Source: Mya arenaria
Lineage: Eukaryota > Mollusca > Bivalvia > Myida > Myidae
DNA length: 64,000 bases
Direction of reading: 5' to 3'
NCBI RefSeq assembly: GCF_026914265.1
Contig: NC_069122.1
Span: 36,197,473 to 36,261,472, forward strand
Shown piece after piece: positions 50,125-62,200 of this stretch (position 1 is the first letter of the stretch; each line of letters begins with the position of its first letter). The notes under the pieces were generated by a model, which did no database searches, was not told the origin of the DNA, and saw only the letters and a program-made list of their open reading frames with translations. The translations under genes were made by a program, and so were the position numbers.

Positions 50125-50334
50125 CAGGGGCGTACTTGAAGCATTTTGAAATGTACGCCCGTACACTTGAGAGCGGTGAAAAACGGTATTTCTATATTCT
50201 GGTTCCAATATGAATAATGGGGTTGGAGCGGGACCGATATCTCTGACGTGGGACTTTTTTTGCTGGCCATTTCGCGGGAACCTTTATTCATTTGTAGGCC
50301 TAGGCGTACTGGAGTATGCCTAGGTACGCCCCTG
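50125..50334. mobile_element. hAT-like MITE with CAGGGGCGTAC ends
   Basis: 210 bp from CAGGGGCGTAC (50125) to GTACGCCCCTG (50334), with a second inner inverted pair TGTACGCCC / GGCGTACTGG. CAGGGGCGTA-type termini are typical of hAT MITEs. A clean 8-bp duplication is not visible. The 93-aa minus frame across it is spurious. Confidence 0.65.
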
Positions 50335-51500
50335 CGTTGTATCTCACTACCCATTTTATTAAATCAACATGCACAATTTTAATGCACATTCCCTATATCA
50401 TTTTGGTACTGTTTGAGAGATTGTATGCAGACTAACGGTATGTAAAATTAATGATCAAAACTTCATTTAAGATTAAGTCATTGCAGTGTTTAATTTTGTA
50501 CTTCATTTCAACAAAAATTGGACATGCAATTGCCTAATGAATAGGCAAACTTTTGAATCCAAAAATGCTTGACTAGAAGGGCCATAGCTCTGCGAAGCAA
50601 CACACAAAATCCCAGGCGCACACTTTCAAATGCTGCACAATTTATGTCAAGTTCCAGGACTCTGGCTGATGTACTTTTGGAGGTGCATGTGTCAGAAGTT
50701 TGCATTCTCTTTTGGCTTTTAAACTTATTCAAGGACCTTTACTCTGAACCTAATGGATAATGTCACACACAAAACCCGGGGTGCACTTCACATGCCGGTG
50801 AACATTCCAGGACAACTATGCCAAAAACAATATAATTATCTAGTATTCACTCACAAAACAGCCAGTACAGGTTAAGATATTTATTTCTTTGATTGTATAA
50901 AAAAGTAGAATATTGAGTACAAAAGAAACAAGAAGAAAACTGTATTATTTCTCTGCAATTCTAAGAACACAGACATACAATTTGAACACAACCTTTAAGT
51001 ACAATGTACTGTTCAAGAATAAGAAAATGTCCATGTTGCCCCAAAAGTCATGTCAGTGTTAAACAAATGGGAAATCTGTAGAATTGAAGAAAAATTGAGG
51101 CATTTTAAATATAAAATTTATTCTTGTATTGATGGCAGTCTTGTTTACAGAAGATCAAACTTGTATAACAATTTAATCGCAAAAATATGAATTCATTTAA
51201 TAAATAGACTTGTTCATGTCTTGGCCAGCTATACATGATGGATATTGCATTATACAATCGAATTATAAGTATGCAATAAACGCAATAAATAAATACAAAA
51301 CAGAATCAACATAATTGTAAAATATAACCTATAAAATTACTCCTTATGTAAAATCACATGGTTAAACATGTATACATAAATTAATAATAGATAAAGGCAA
51401 GAGTTATATATGGAATACGGAATTACATTGAAGCACATTGATTTCCCTGTAAGAGCTAACATGACTAAAAAATGGAATTTCTTTTCTGGTCCACTCGATC
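50335..51500. other. Intergenic / 3' UTR of the ACBP gene
   Basis: No coding exon recognised. Probably contains the 3' UTR of the minus-strand acyl-CoA-binding protein gene; its polyadenylation site was not fixed. Confidence 0.4.
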
Positions 51501-54500
51501 CTATTCCACTGAAAATAAAACAGATCGTGTCAGAGAATAAACTTTGATATCAGCATTACTCTGATAAAGACAGCTCAACATTAGCGTACAGTCATATTAA
51601 ATCACATGTATATTATATGTTGATCATGCAAGCATCACACTTGTTTTCTGCTACAAAAATGTATGAGTATATCTTGTGCTAAAACATATTTATTTAAATG
51701 TTGATGTATCTCATTTTTTCTATTATGTCAACAAAATCACTTACTTTTATAATATTCATTCCCTTATGTTCTATAAATGTTTTTGTTTGTATAATAAATG
51801 CTCAAGTTAGAAAGCAAAGTTAATCTGGTTGAATTTTGACAAATAAAGAGCCAAAACTCTAAGTCAATGGTGTGATCAGGCTAATTATCAATATTATGCA
51901 AATAAACATTGTGACCAAGAATTGAATGGATTGGACAACAAATAAAAAGTTAAGAGAGCAGAAATGAAAGTGTTATGGCATGGGCGACGCCAATAGACAC
52001 CATCATCCCTATATGTATGCCTTGCTTATACACAAGTGACTAAAAATGATAGTACTAAATAATACCGTGTCTTAAATAATTAAGGTCCGCATGATATAAC
52101 AATTTTCTTATAACACCAACACATTCATTTTAAGGAGATACTTGTTTAATACTTACAACCATACTGCTCTCCAAGCCTTTTTGCTAAATCAACGTAGGCC
52201 TTTTCAGCATCTTCCTTAGATAGCCCTATAAACAAACCAGACTGATAATGATATAAACAAGGAAACTGCAAGTGCATGCAAACAAGTGTCTAGTGTTGTT
52301 TTGTTTTCAGATGAACACGATAAGAAGGGCCTTAAAGCTGTACTCTCATAAATTGATAGCTATGACCTTTTAAAGTTTTTTGTCTCAGGGCTATTCCAGT
52401 AAAACATATAACCCACGGGGGGAAGGCATTTATTAAAATGGCATATAGGACAGTGCCCTTTTTCCCTAATTTGGACCCATCTAGGGTAAATTTGCTTCTG
52501 TAGGGGGGGGGGGGGGGGGGGGGCATAATTTAAAAGTGCCTTCCCCCCAAGGGTTATATGTTTAAATGGAATAGCCCTCAGAATTAGCCCATTTTGGAAT
52601 CAGTGCCTTCAATACAGTCAAATAAGATAACTAACAATAGAACAGATCTCAATTGTTTGGTAAACTGCTGAAAAAATTATTTTTTCTTAAAGCATAGGTA
52701 ACGCTTTCAGCCATAAAACATCAATTTTTAAATGTAAAAATGAAATTTGCAATCTGCTCTTTATCAGCAGTCTTATATCACTTGTCCCCAGATATTTTCC
52801 CAAAAATAGCTCATTCCAAGGCAAAGACAATAAAAAGTTGTCAAAACGAGCATCTGTGAGAGAGTAGACTTAATAGATAGATTTTAGTGAATAGTGAGTT
52901 ATATGAACTAGCTTCACACTAATACCATCAGCCATATTGTTTTGTTGTTTCATTACTTGCTATAGTGAACATCATCACAGCAACTGTATGCATAAACATT
53001 GTAATCATGGAATGTATATATGCATACTGATATTCAGGGTTCGACATGAGAGTGCAGTCCGAGACGTCAAAATTAAGGCCTTGACTCAAATATGATTTAT
53101 GTTGGCAGCTTGTTAAGATATCACAGGAGATAGTTACGATAAATATCATTTTATAATTAATATCATTGTAAGTTTTCACTTTGATATTTAAATCTCTGAG
53201 CATGCTGTACTCCTTGATGGTGGTGTTAGTAGTTTATACTCCGGGTCCTGGCATGAGCACATTGAAGGGTCCCAGAGTGACAATTAAACCACCGCACACC
53301 TATCCTGGGCAAAACCAGTACTAGGCGCTTTCACCTCTGCAAGGAACTGACAACTTATGTACATGTACATGCCAGGGGCAGTGGTACAGTGTGAATGGTT
53401 GTAGAAAGGATTTCATAACCAATCACAACAGAAGTGACATGGTCCGCCCGGGAATCGAACCCGGGTTGTCAAATTCAGAGTCCAACGCTCTACCGATTGA
53501 GCTAACCGTGGGACTGTACTCCTTGATTTTGACTCAGACCCCTTATATTTGTAAACAGGTGTGGTGACGACGTATGCAAACACAGTCAGGTGAAGCTGGT
53601 GAAAAAACTACATTTTGTTTTGTTTAAAAATATTATTTGGATTGTCATCAAAATCAGTAATGTGTTCGGTTTTGCGAAGGTTTGGTGACTCTTACGTAGG
53701 TAATCATAGAAATTTTTACATGTTTTCAAACAGGTTCTTTAATTTAATTGAACACACTGCAATAAGATTATTTTGTAATCCTATCACTAGGTTACACTTT
53801 GCTTTTGTTGTTCTTGTTGTTTCCAACTGGATACCTAAACAGAATTCATCTTCACAGATGATGCCACATATAATAATAATATATATAATCTGAAAAACTG
53901 TATCAGAATAACCCAATTTTGATAGTTTAGTTTTTGCAGAATACGAATGCCAACTGTATAACGTCCACTTGAAGATGAACACATATTTGAAGCAATAAAA
54001 TGAGTTTGGACCTGTATATTACTAAAGTGGACAAGTATTTGAAGCAATGAAATAAATTTGGACTGGTATATTAATTAATACACCAAACTATTTGAATTTT
54101 AGCATTAAACAAAGTATTACCTTTCTTAGCACTCCAAGCATCCCACTTAGCCTTGCCCTTGAAATCCAACATACCAGGACGTTCTGGAAACAATTAAACC
54201 ACTGGCTAGTTATTAATAATTCACTATAATACCAATTCAAAAATTGGGATAAAATAAGGAATAAGGATTTTTTTTAATTATTACTTATACATTTCTTTTT
54301 CATTTTTCAAGAGAAATAAATAATATTTTTTGTAAAAAAAATTCATTTAATAAAGCATGGGACTTCATAAATTGATGTCATTCTTTTCACACCATATCAA
54401 AGATTGAATCACCTGTATTAACATCTCCCACAGATGCCTGTTTAAACAGTGCATACAGATCTAGCAGCTCGGCATCTGTAGGCTTTGCCTTCAGCTTCTT

Positions 54501-54527
54501 CACATCAGCAGCGGCCTTTTCAAATTC
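51501..54527 (-). CDS. Acyl-CoA-binding protein (ACBP/DBI), first coding exon not found
   Basis: Minus-strand exons 54527-54413, 54183-54121, 52225-52157 and 51508-51501. All introns are GT-AG and the phases agree (1, 1, 1). The product reads [20 protein letters not shown]..., [54 protein letters not shown] then LE and stop. The family ligand residues are present: Tyr of LYALFKQ with its Lys, Lys of KAKWDAW, and Tyr of KAYV. ACBP is a small cytosolic four-helix protein of about 86-90 aa that binds long-chain acyl-CoA. About 84 residues are covered here; only the extreme N-terminus (usually M-S-x) is missing. That exon must lie at higher coordinates, perhaps beyond the LINE at 55.4-58.1 kb. 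If the last splice is not used, the frame ends -YGCKY instead of -YGLE. Confidence 0.93.
52332..52873. mobile_element. TTAA-flanked long-palindrome MITE, copy 4, carrying a nested MITE
   Basis: TTAA at 52332-52335 and 52870-52873. Ends AGCTGTACTCTCA and TGAGAGAGTAGACT are diverged from the other copies. After removal of the nested 190-bp MITE and one TCA, its length is 349 bp, equal to copies 1-3. Located in an ACBP intron. Confidence 0.8.
52388..52577. mobile_element. MITE with GGGCTATTCCAGTAAAACAT ends, copy 2
   Basis: 190 bp, flanked by TCA at 52385-52387 and 52578-52580. Internal blocks CTAATTTGGACCC, GGGTAAATTTGCTTCTGTA and TTTAAAAGTGCCTTCCC are shared with the copy at 22265-22447. It carries an expanded G run at 52505-52522 that the first copy lacks. 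Confidence 0.85.
53236..53516 (-). mobile_element. tRNA-headed SINE
   Basis: On the minus strand the first ~75 bp (53516-53442) are tRNA-like: TTAGCTCAATCGGTAGAGC (D arm / box A), an anticodon loop CTCTGAA, and CCCGGGTTCGATTCCCGGG (T arm / box B). The acceptor and anticodon stems contain mismatches, so it is not a working tRNA gene. A tRNA-unrelated body follows with GCGCCTAGTACTGG and ends near 53236. Pol III-transcribed SINEs of this build are common in molluscs; the family was not assigned. Located in an ACBP intron. Confidence 0.8.
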
Positions 54528-54841
54528 CTATAAAATATATGATCAAGTCCATAAAAATGTTCATTTATAAATAACTACCCTCAAATGTTGACGCAAGTAG
54601 TATAGTCCTCCTTTTTCCTTGAAAAGTCGAGCTCAAAATTATGTGCTATTGTTCACATGCATGACATCACTGGTTATGTTTCCAATTTCAACAGTGGCAC
54701 TTCATCAGATGCGGAGTTCCGTCATGGAATCATACAGTCAATTATATCGAATGATTTCCGTTGTGTAGTCAAAGTGTGGGTCCAGTCAAAGTCACTCCTG
54801 TCTGAGCTAGGCTTGAACCCACTGCTACAGGAACACTAGAA

Positions 54842-55289
54842 CATACCTGCTATATTTCCGGAGACCATTCCAGGGGATTTGTTTTTCGAGGGGATTTGTT
54901 TTCGAAAGGCTGAAAATTCAGGGGGATTTTGGTAGTATTCAGGGAGATTTTTTAGGAGGTCTTAGTTGGCGAAATTTCAAAGTATTTTTAGAACCAAGTA
55001 GGAATAATGTATTCACATATATATAATATTATTGTATTGTAAAAGTTTCATTTTGGCATTTATCAAACCTTTTTTAAAATATTCATTTTAATTTATACAG
55101 TCATTTCTCCCTGGTGGAGTAAGCAGTTGTTTGTTTACATTCAGTTTCACTCACATACTGTGGTTTGACTTTGTCATTATTGCCTGTTATAAAAAAAAAT
55201 TGGGGGGGGGGGGGGGGGATTTTAATTCCCACCGGGAGACCGGGGAAATGATTAAAATTCTGGGGGATTTTCCCCCGCCGGCATGTATG
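54842..55289. mobile_element. Short DNA element with CTAGAA duplication
   Basis: CTAGAA occurs directly at 54836-54841 and 55290-55295. The ends are short inverted repeats CATACCTGC and GGCATGTATG. The interior has many GGGGATTT / GGGGGATTTT units and a G run at 55203-55218. A 6-bp duplication fits some hAT-related groups; the superfamily is uncertain. Confidence 0.6.
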
Positions 55290-56050
55290 CTAGAAAGGTG
55301 CTAAAAAAATTAATTAGGGTAAGGGCTAAGTACACATATTGGGAAGTGCTTGCTCATTGTTTGGCATGCCTTATTTATTTTAATTGAAACATGACAGTTA
55401 AATGATGCATGGTTATACTATCTATCTATCTCTGTTTAATATCAACTCATCTTCTGAGTGTTACTGACATGAATGGTGCACGCCGGCTTGTTAGTGAAAA
55501 AAAAACACTGATGAAGCAAGTCAACATCAGAAAAGTGAGAACTGGGGTATAAAAGAAAACACAATTTAAGTAACATAAATAAGTGATTGGTGAACTGGTA
55601 AAAGATAAAAAACATTGCTCGCTTATCTAATGCTTAATGGTTACCCCAGCCATCTTGAATGTGTCAGGGGTGGGGATAGTGAAAATATGATTTGGCAAAC
55701 TGTTCCAAAGTATAACTGAGTGAGAATAGAATAAAAACTTGTGATAGTCAGTTTTTAATTGAATTTGTCTGAAACATAGTGGGTGCATTAGTCTGGTTTA
55801 CCTCATTGGTGTTTGAATATAACATGGCAGCGTTATTATAACATGATGATGGTATATGTTGTAAAACATTACAAGTCATGAATCTAGTCTACGTTGTTCA
55901 AGTGAGTGCCAACCAAGACTTTCCTGCATGTTTGTAACACTGGAGAGAGGAAAGAAGTCATGTTTCACCCAACGAATAACCCGACGTTGAAACTTTTCAA
56001 TTTTATTGCCTTTAATTGGTGTTTGATTTTGTGTATGGGTGCCAAATTGT

Positions 56051-56862
56051 CAGGGCTTGAATTTACCACTCGCACACTCGCAAAATGCAAGCCAAAGTTG
56101 GAAAATGCGAGTTGAATTTAAAGACACTCGCAAAAATTTGCAAGTTCAAAAGTTGCAATCCTTGAAATAGACATGAACATAATCAGTGATCACAATCGAT
56201 ATAAAACTAATTTAAGAAATGCCTACTTTCATTTTTCGATAAACACAGAGAAACTGATGACGTTGATTAACGTTATGCGCACAGGCAGGGAATGGGCCTA
56301 ACCTAGGGTCCCTGGGTGCGGGGGCAGGGCTGGGATTTTACCCGGGGTTGTTTCTAGCAAAATTTGTTTCGAGACACAGTCTGTATAATGATGGCTAGCA
56401 AAGAAACGATAAGTTCTTTTACGCCTGTTGATTTTAAATTCACCAATGATGGCAATGATTAGTTCCAAAAAAAGAAGCCAAAATGAAATAATCCGTTTGT
56501 TAAAACTGTTTCAATGTGGAAGAGGAAGTTGAACATTTAATTGACCCTCAGCACAGATGACGGAAGGAACGTTTTGAAAATATTTTGCACAGACTAATTC
56601 TCGTCTGATCAGACTTCCTCAGAATGTATTGTCAGTGTAACATATATAATGATATCGTTTAAAGAACAATTACATGATTACCGGTATTCATTAAAACAAT
56701 TACACTATTCCTTAAACCATTGTTTTTCATACAATATACCTTTTCCTAGCAAACACAAAAGTTTGCCCTCAAAACATTCAAGCGAGTGTCTGATTTTGTG
56801 AGTTGAAAATTTAATCACTCTCAAAAATTGCGAGTATCAAAGAAAGTTAAATTCAAGCCCTG
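56051..56862. mobile_element. hAT-like element with 5-bp duplication in the second LINE
   Basis: 15-bp perfect inverted ends CAGGGCTTGAATTTA (56051-56065) and complement (56848-56862). Target duplication ATTGT at 56046-56050 and 56863-56867. Excising the element plus one copy rejoins the LINE frame as A-S-T-I-W-H-P, confirming the ends. Subterminal ACTCGCA / TGCGAGT motifs repeat on both sides. No transposase recognised in 812 bp. It carries a fragment of the GC-rich TGCA family at 56285-56350. Confidence 0.85.
56285..56350 (+). repeat. Fragment of the GC-rich TGCA element
   Basis: GGGAATGGGCCTAACCTAGG ... GGGATTTTACCCGGGG matches, in inverse orientation, 57790-57870 of the complete copy at 57717-58014. 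Confidence 0.8.
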
Positions 56863-57716
56863 ATTGTGCTTGCATATTCTCACTGTGGACAGACAAGGGT
56901 TTTGTAAGCTAAAGTCCTGACACTTTCTGTTTTTATTTTTATATTTCTTTTAATGAAGTTGAGAGTATTATTTCCATTGGTGGTAATTCTTGAAATATGA
57001 GTGTTCCAGCTGAGATCTGCTGTTATATCAACACCAAGATATTTAGCACTTGAGACTGGCTCTAGGATCTGGCCATGGAATATATATATGGGTTTCTGGT
57101 GATATGCTTATTCCTTGTTATGTGCAGATCTTGACACTTGGAGGGATTAAACTCCATATCCCAATTACTTTCCCATAATTCCAGTTGTTTGAGGTCATTT
57201 TGAAGGATAGCACAGTCAGAGGGAGAATTGATGGTAAAATAGACAGCAGTATCATTGGCAAAAAGTTGAACTTGTCATTTCATACTAGAAGGGAGGTTAT
57301 TAATATAAATTAGGAAAAACAAGGGACCCCGTACAAAGCCCTGAGGTACACCAGATGTTACGAGTACTTCTTCAGAATGATCACCATCCAAACTACTGTC
57401 TGACTTCCATGAAGGAGAAATGCCTCAGACCACTTGAGAACCTGTGGACAAACACCATAATCCTGTAGTTTGAAGAGAAGTTTAAGATGATTTACCTTGT
57501 CAAAAGCTTTGCTGAAGTCCAGGAGAATTAAGACTGTTTGATTGCCTGAGAAAGTGATTCTTACAAGATTGTCGGTCAGCTCAATAAGTTGAGATTTGCA
57601 TGAGCGCTTTTCTCGAAAACCATGTTGTAGGTCATAGAGAATATTGTGTTCGGTCAGTTGTGCAGAGAGATTTGAGGCAATAATGTGTTCTAATGATTTG
57701 CATAAAATACATGCAA

Positions 57717-58014
57717 TGCACCAGTCAATTGTATAAACCACAGCACCCCCCCCCCCCAGGTCCGGGGAATAGCGGGGACTTTTGGTCCAGCCAACCCCGG
57801 GTAAAATCCCAGCCCTGCCCCCGCCAAATGCCCCCGCACCCAGGGACCCTAGGTTAGGCCCATTCCCCGCTATATTTTGCGCAAAGACAAAACCAACGCA
57901 TTCACCTGGCACTGCAGGGCCAACCAAAAGGTAAAAACACAGCCCTTTTTCCCGGCTATCCCGGTATAGCCCCGGACCGGGGGGGGGGGGGCGTGGTAAC
58001 AACTGACCAGTGCA
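57717..58014. mobile_element. GC-rich palindromic element flanked by TGCA (copy 2)
   Basis: Inverted ends (TGCACCAGTCAATTGT at left; complement of TGCACTGGTCAGTTGT at right), C/G runs at 57747-57759 and 57979-57991, then a core with ACCCCGGGTAAAATCCC. It interrupts the second LINE between the NYRPIS and CKSLEHI motifs. It contributes the Gly/Pro-rich first half of a 232-aa minus frame (57358-58056), which is therefore not a real protein. Confidence 0.75.
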
Positions 58015-58229
58015 TAAATGAGATAGGTCGATAGTTTGCTGGGTTGCTGGAATCACCCTTTTTAATCAGTGGACATACAAAACTCTTCGTCCAGGCAACA
58101 GGGATAGAGTTTGTGGTTAGTATACATCTCAGAGGGTCACAGACATAACGGACCATGGACATTACGGACCAGATTTAGGGACATTATGGACCGTATTTAG
58201 GGACATTCTGGACCATCTTCAGAAACTTA

Positions 58230-59281
58230 CGGTCCATGATTTATAATGTAATTAACTTTTTTTTTTATTTATTCACTCATTGGTCTTTAATTTGTTAATA
58301 AATACTTGAATATGAGTGCTCAGTATGATGACACATGACAATTATCTTCAATACAACTGTGAAAAATCCCGTGATATTCGAATAAATCAATATAAATTCT
58401 TGTGAAATATGGTTTTTGTGGTCATGAAGCACTAGAAACAGTTTAATCTTTCGTGTAAATTGGTGAATTGACTATAGAATATATAGAATATATAGAAAAT
58501 TTAATTAGTCAGTTGTATCTGACCTCGAAATACAAAGTTGGCAATAAACTTTGTATCGTCATTAGTTTTCGTGACCAAATTACTGATGGCGACATCGTAA
58601 CGAGCGTTGTAAAAATATCCAACAAGTACAATTTAAAACAATGTTCAAGATTAAATATATTATATTTATTTATAAAAGATCCTTACTGCAGACATTGTAG
58701 ACTTCTAAAACCTGGATTCGTTAAATTTTTAACACAACACACACCCACCAACTTCGGAATGCAAGAACGATGAAGGGAGGTAAATTATGTACATGTGTTC
58801 TCAAAATGCGGAACGGCTACACAAACTCGATGCATCGGTTACTCCCCTTTCTAGATCATCATCGTAAAAATCAAATAAAACCTCCACTACTTATCTATTT
58901 TGTTAATTAAATAATGAATAGATATTTTGTATATACTATAGCATATTATATTACGCTGTGTACAGATGAATAGAGGAGTCTACAAAACAACATCAATTTA
59001 CATCTTACTAAGAAAGCAAATAAATAAGCGTGTTTTTTCCAAAAACATTTGTTAAGGATATCTTATAGCTATCTGAATATACAGACCCGGTGACGTACAA
59101 TTTTGAAAGACTCGTGAACAAACAAACCTAGGTACGCAAAATAAACTGAACATTTTATATAAACTTGTTCCAAATATAGAATTCTATCAAATACAATCGA
59201 ATTAACGGTTGCAAAAACAACAAAACGAAAAGTAAGCTATCCAGATCTACTGTCATTCGTGACTTATTTTCGAGCTCACGC
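58230..59281. other. Intergenic, nothing recognised
   Basis: AT-rich. The 101-aa plus frame at 58468-58773 has no family signature or splice context. The missing first exon of the ACBP gene could lie here but no ATG-plus-donor in the right phase was convincing. Confidence 0.4.
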
Positions 59282-62200
59282 TCAACTTATCTCGGTTTGA
59301 GGGTCGTCACACAACGTGTACAATGCGTAAAATAGAAAACACGCTAGGATAATCCAGTCGACTGCAGTCAAAAACAATGCAAAATTGATGAAATGATAGT
59401 TCCAGTTGTATTCTAGCAGAGGGCAATATTCTTTGATTTCTGTGTAGTTTCCGAAGCACCAAGCGCTGCCTAATAAAACAATGAAATGTGTAAATAAATG
59501 AGTAAATACAATTACGTGGGAGAATATACATTATTTCGTTATTTTATAATTGCGTTACTGCATCTACGACATGCATTAATCAATGCAATGGAATATACAC
59601 TTGTCAGATTTAAAATGAAGCATTGACAATTATAATTACATTAAATCTTGCGGTGCTTAAGTAAATCTATAAAGCTCAATAATTACATGCAAAGAAAAAG
59701 TTTATGGGCCCATAAATGCAGCTTGCATGCATTGACTTTTAATGAACACAATATCATTCATGTGTAATACACTTCTCTTATTGAATAATCCTCATATTGA
59801 TTTTACCATTTGTTTGATCATTTAACATGGTCAGGTGTAAATAACTTACCAACTATAAGCCAGATGAACGAAAACAACGCATTCAAAATGCTGTAAATTT
59901 CAAAACATGGATTCTTGATTGCGTTTGTAATCTCCCCTTTGTAACCAAGAACCAGAATTGCAATCCAAAACAGAAACCCGAGAATGCTTTTCACAAACAA
60001 GTAGACGGCAACGTCCTGTTCTTTATCACAGCTGGAGGCTAGTTTCACAGAACCTGTAGGAGTTGAAGGTACCATTTTAACACCAAATATATATATGTGC
60101 TATTCTATATTCTTTCACACCAATTACGTTTATATTTTTTCAATACGATTAGTGACGATAAGTTACAGTGTCGGGAAACAATTTTGTTACGTGACACACA
60201 AATGGTAACGTACATGTACACACAGGACGTAGGACAAAATAGTACAAATCAGGTAAGTTATTTGCATATTTCAACGTTATTAACTCGCTCCTAAATTCGA
60301 GACCTAGCCTACCGACTGCTGCAATTCAAAAGCTTTCCGAAAATGTGCGATTATGTCTTCCGGAACTTTTTAATTTTTTGAGAACATTCAAACAATATTT
60401 TCTAAACATGGCATGCCAACATACACACTTTTAACAAATTTGTTATTCAAACGTCCCAATTTAAAAAAACAAACAAATATTCGTTGTAAGTGTTTTGGAA
60501 AATATAAGAATCACCGGGGCTGAGCAAACAAAGTCACGTGACCACAAATGCAAACGCCAGTAGTATTTTGGCTCGATTGATCGTCAATCAAGGTAAGTTT
60601 CTTATCGATATTTTTGTTATACGCGAGAGTTCGTTCAAATGACATAGCGCAAAAAAAGAATGCGTTGTTTTGTCTTTCGATCGGTGTATTGGTCACCATT
60701 CATGTCTGAATAGTTTTCGAGAACACTTCGATACAAATTGTGTCCATGAATGCAAACGCACGTAGGTAGTGTTAAAATGTCAAATATTAAGATAAATTGC
60801 CACATTTTTTCAATTGTTTTGACTTTCAGTTGTTCAATAATGGTTTTTATTTGTTTTATGAATACTTTGTGCGATGCAATATGTACAAAAATGCATTTTC
60901 TGAAGTATTTCAAATTTGGCAAACGTACGTAGTCTACCTAAAATGGCAAACGCACGTAGGCATCTTATAATAAGGAGCAAACGAATATTTCGTTAGCATT
61001 TAATTGAAGATATTTATCCGCTTTAATATTAAATATCCATCATAATGAAAGTTATATAAATTTATGATACGTAACAAATATTGACACGATATTATGCGGG
61101 AGTGTTGCGGGAAATATGAGTTCTCGAACAAACTCTCATCCGGCCATACTGGTGGTATACAGACTTATCTAACTTAACAATGCTTGTTAAATGTTTATTT
61201 CGAACATTTAGAACAGCTGTTGTAATGTCACATTTCAGGAACCACACGTTTGATACAAAGAGTCGGAGTACAGTACAGTACGGGACTGTTTTGATAAACA
61301 GAAATGCATTACAGAAGGGTGTGTGCTGGGAGCTGGCCAGACGTAACGATTCTAAGATGCTTGTAACAGATCGCATGGGGATAAACATTTAATTTGAACA
61401 TAATTTAAACATCTTTAATGAACCTTTTATTTAACCATTCTTCATGTTGTGATGATAATACTGTCATGATAATTGTTAATGACAGATATTGTGATAATGA
61501 TAACCATAAAATGAATTGCGATGATACAATGACAATGTATGCTCTACCCGGAACAATGTTTATATCACTGAAAATACTCTTTAAACTGTATGTATAAGTG
61601 CCGTTTTACAGAAATAAAGACATTATGATGGAAATATTCTTAATTTATTCTATAACTGTATATCTTAGATTAGTTTTATACATTGAATAAATTGATTGAC
61701 AATAAAAGCGATCACAGATAATCAGATAAAATCAAAGATAAGTAATCAAATAACATAACGATTAATTAATAAACAATACTTTTGTTATGATCTGCCTGAG
61801 ATTCTACCTTCTTCCACATCAGATAAGTTGACCTAAAAATTTGGCAAGGGCCAAGATAAAACAAGTACCAGTATGGAATTTATTTTTTTAATCGTCATCA
61901 CACAATTACCTCCCTTGTAGACGACTGTCGTTCTAAATAACTAATATATATATATATAAGAGACACATTTAGCCTAAACAATGCATATCTTATTATTTTT
62001 TACTCATGAATATGAATAAAGTATTCGTTTGAACAAAACAGGGACATCACTCTGAGTGTGTGTGTGTGTGTGTATGCGCGTGCGTGTGCGCGCGTGTGTG
62101 TGAGTGTGTGTTTGCGTGCGTGCGTGTGTGCGGGTGCGTTCGTACGTGCGTGCGTGTGTGTGAGATAGAAATTATTTTTCAATACAACACAGAGATGTTT

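Larger units (their letters stand above)
55420..58140 (-). mobile_element. Decayed second LINE, broken by two insertions
   Basis: Minus strand from about 58140: SIPVAWTKSFVCPLIKKGD, NPANYRPIS (RT finger motif), then after an insertion CKSLEHIIASNLSAQLTEH, LLDFSKAFDKVNH, SGVPQG (about 57360), FAND in place of FADD at the catalytic site, a YLGV block, EYASTIWHPYT (rejoined across the hAT-like insertion), and a stop-riddled C-terminus. The 3' end is near 55420 with a short (GATA)n tail. The style is that of Jockey/CR1-group RT. The 5' part, including the endonuclease, is absent; it stops next to a 20-bp GGACATTATGGACCGTATTT-type tandem repeat (58150-58220). Confidence 0.8.

Noticed and set aside
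53442-53516. A functional tRNA gene (Gln-like CTG loop)
   Set aside because: Acceptor and anticodon stems have mismatches and a SINE body follows directly; it is a SINE head.
54842-54870. First coding exon of ACBP (ATGGTCTCCGGAAATATAGCAG then GT)
   Set aside because: It would leave phase 1, while the next exon needs phase 0, and it lies within the CTAGAA-flanked mobile element.
57735-58056. Gly/Pro-rich N-terminal half of a 232-aa minus frame fused to a reverse transcriptase
   Set aside because: That half is the inserted GC-rich TGCA element, also found non-coding at 2.8 and 56.3 kb; only the remainder is LINE RT.
59850-60075. Start of an independent 137-aa membrane protein at the ATG at 60075
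   Set aside because: Kept as an alternative only: an acceptor at 60054 joins in phase to the helix exon at 62427, giving the four-helix layout of TMEM272-like proteins.
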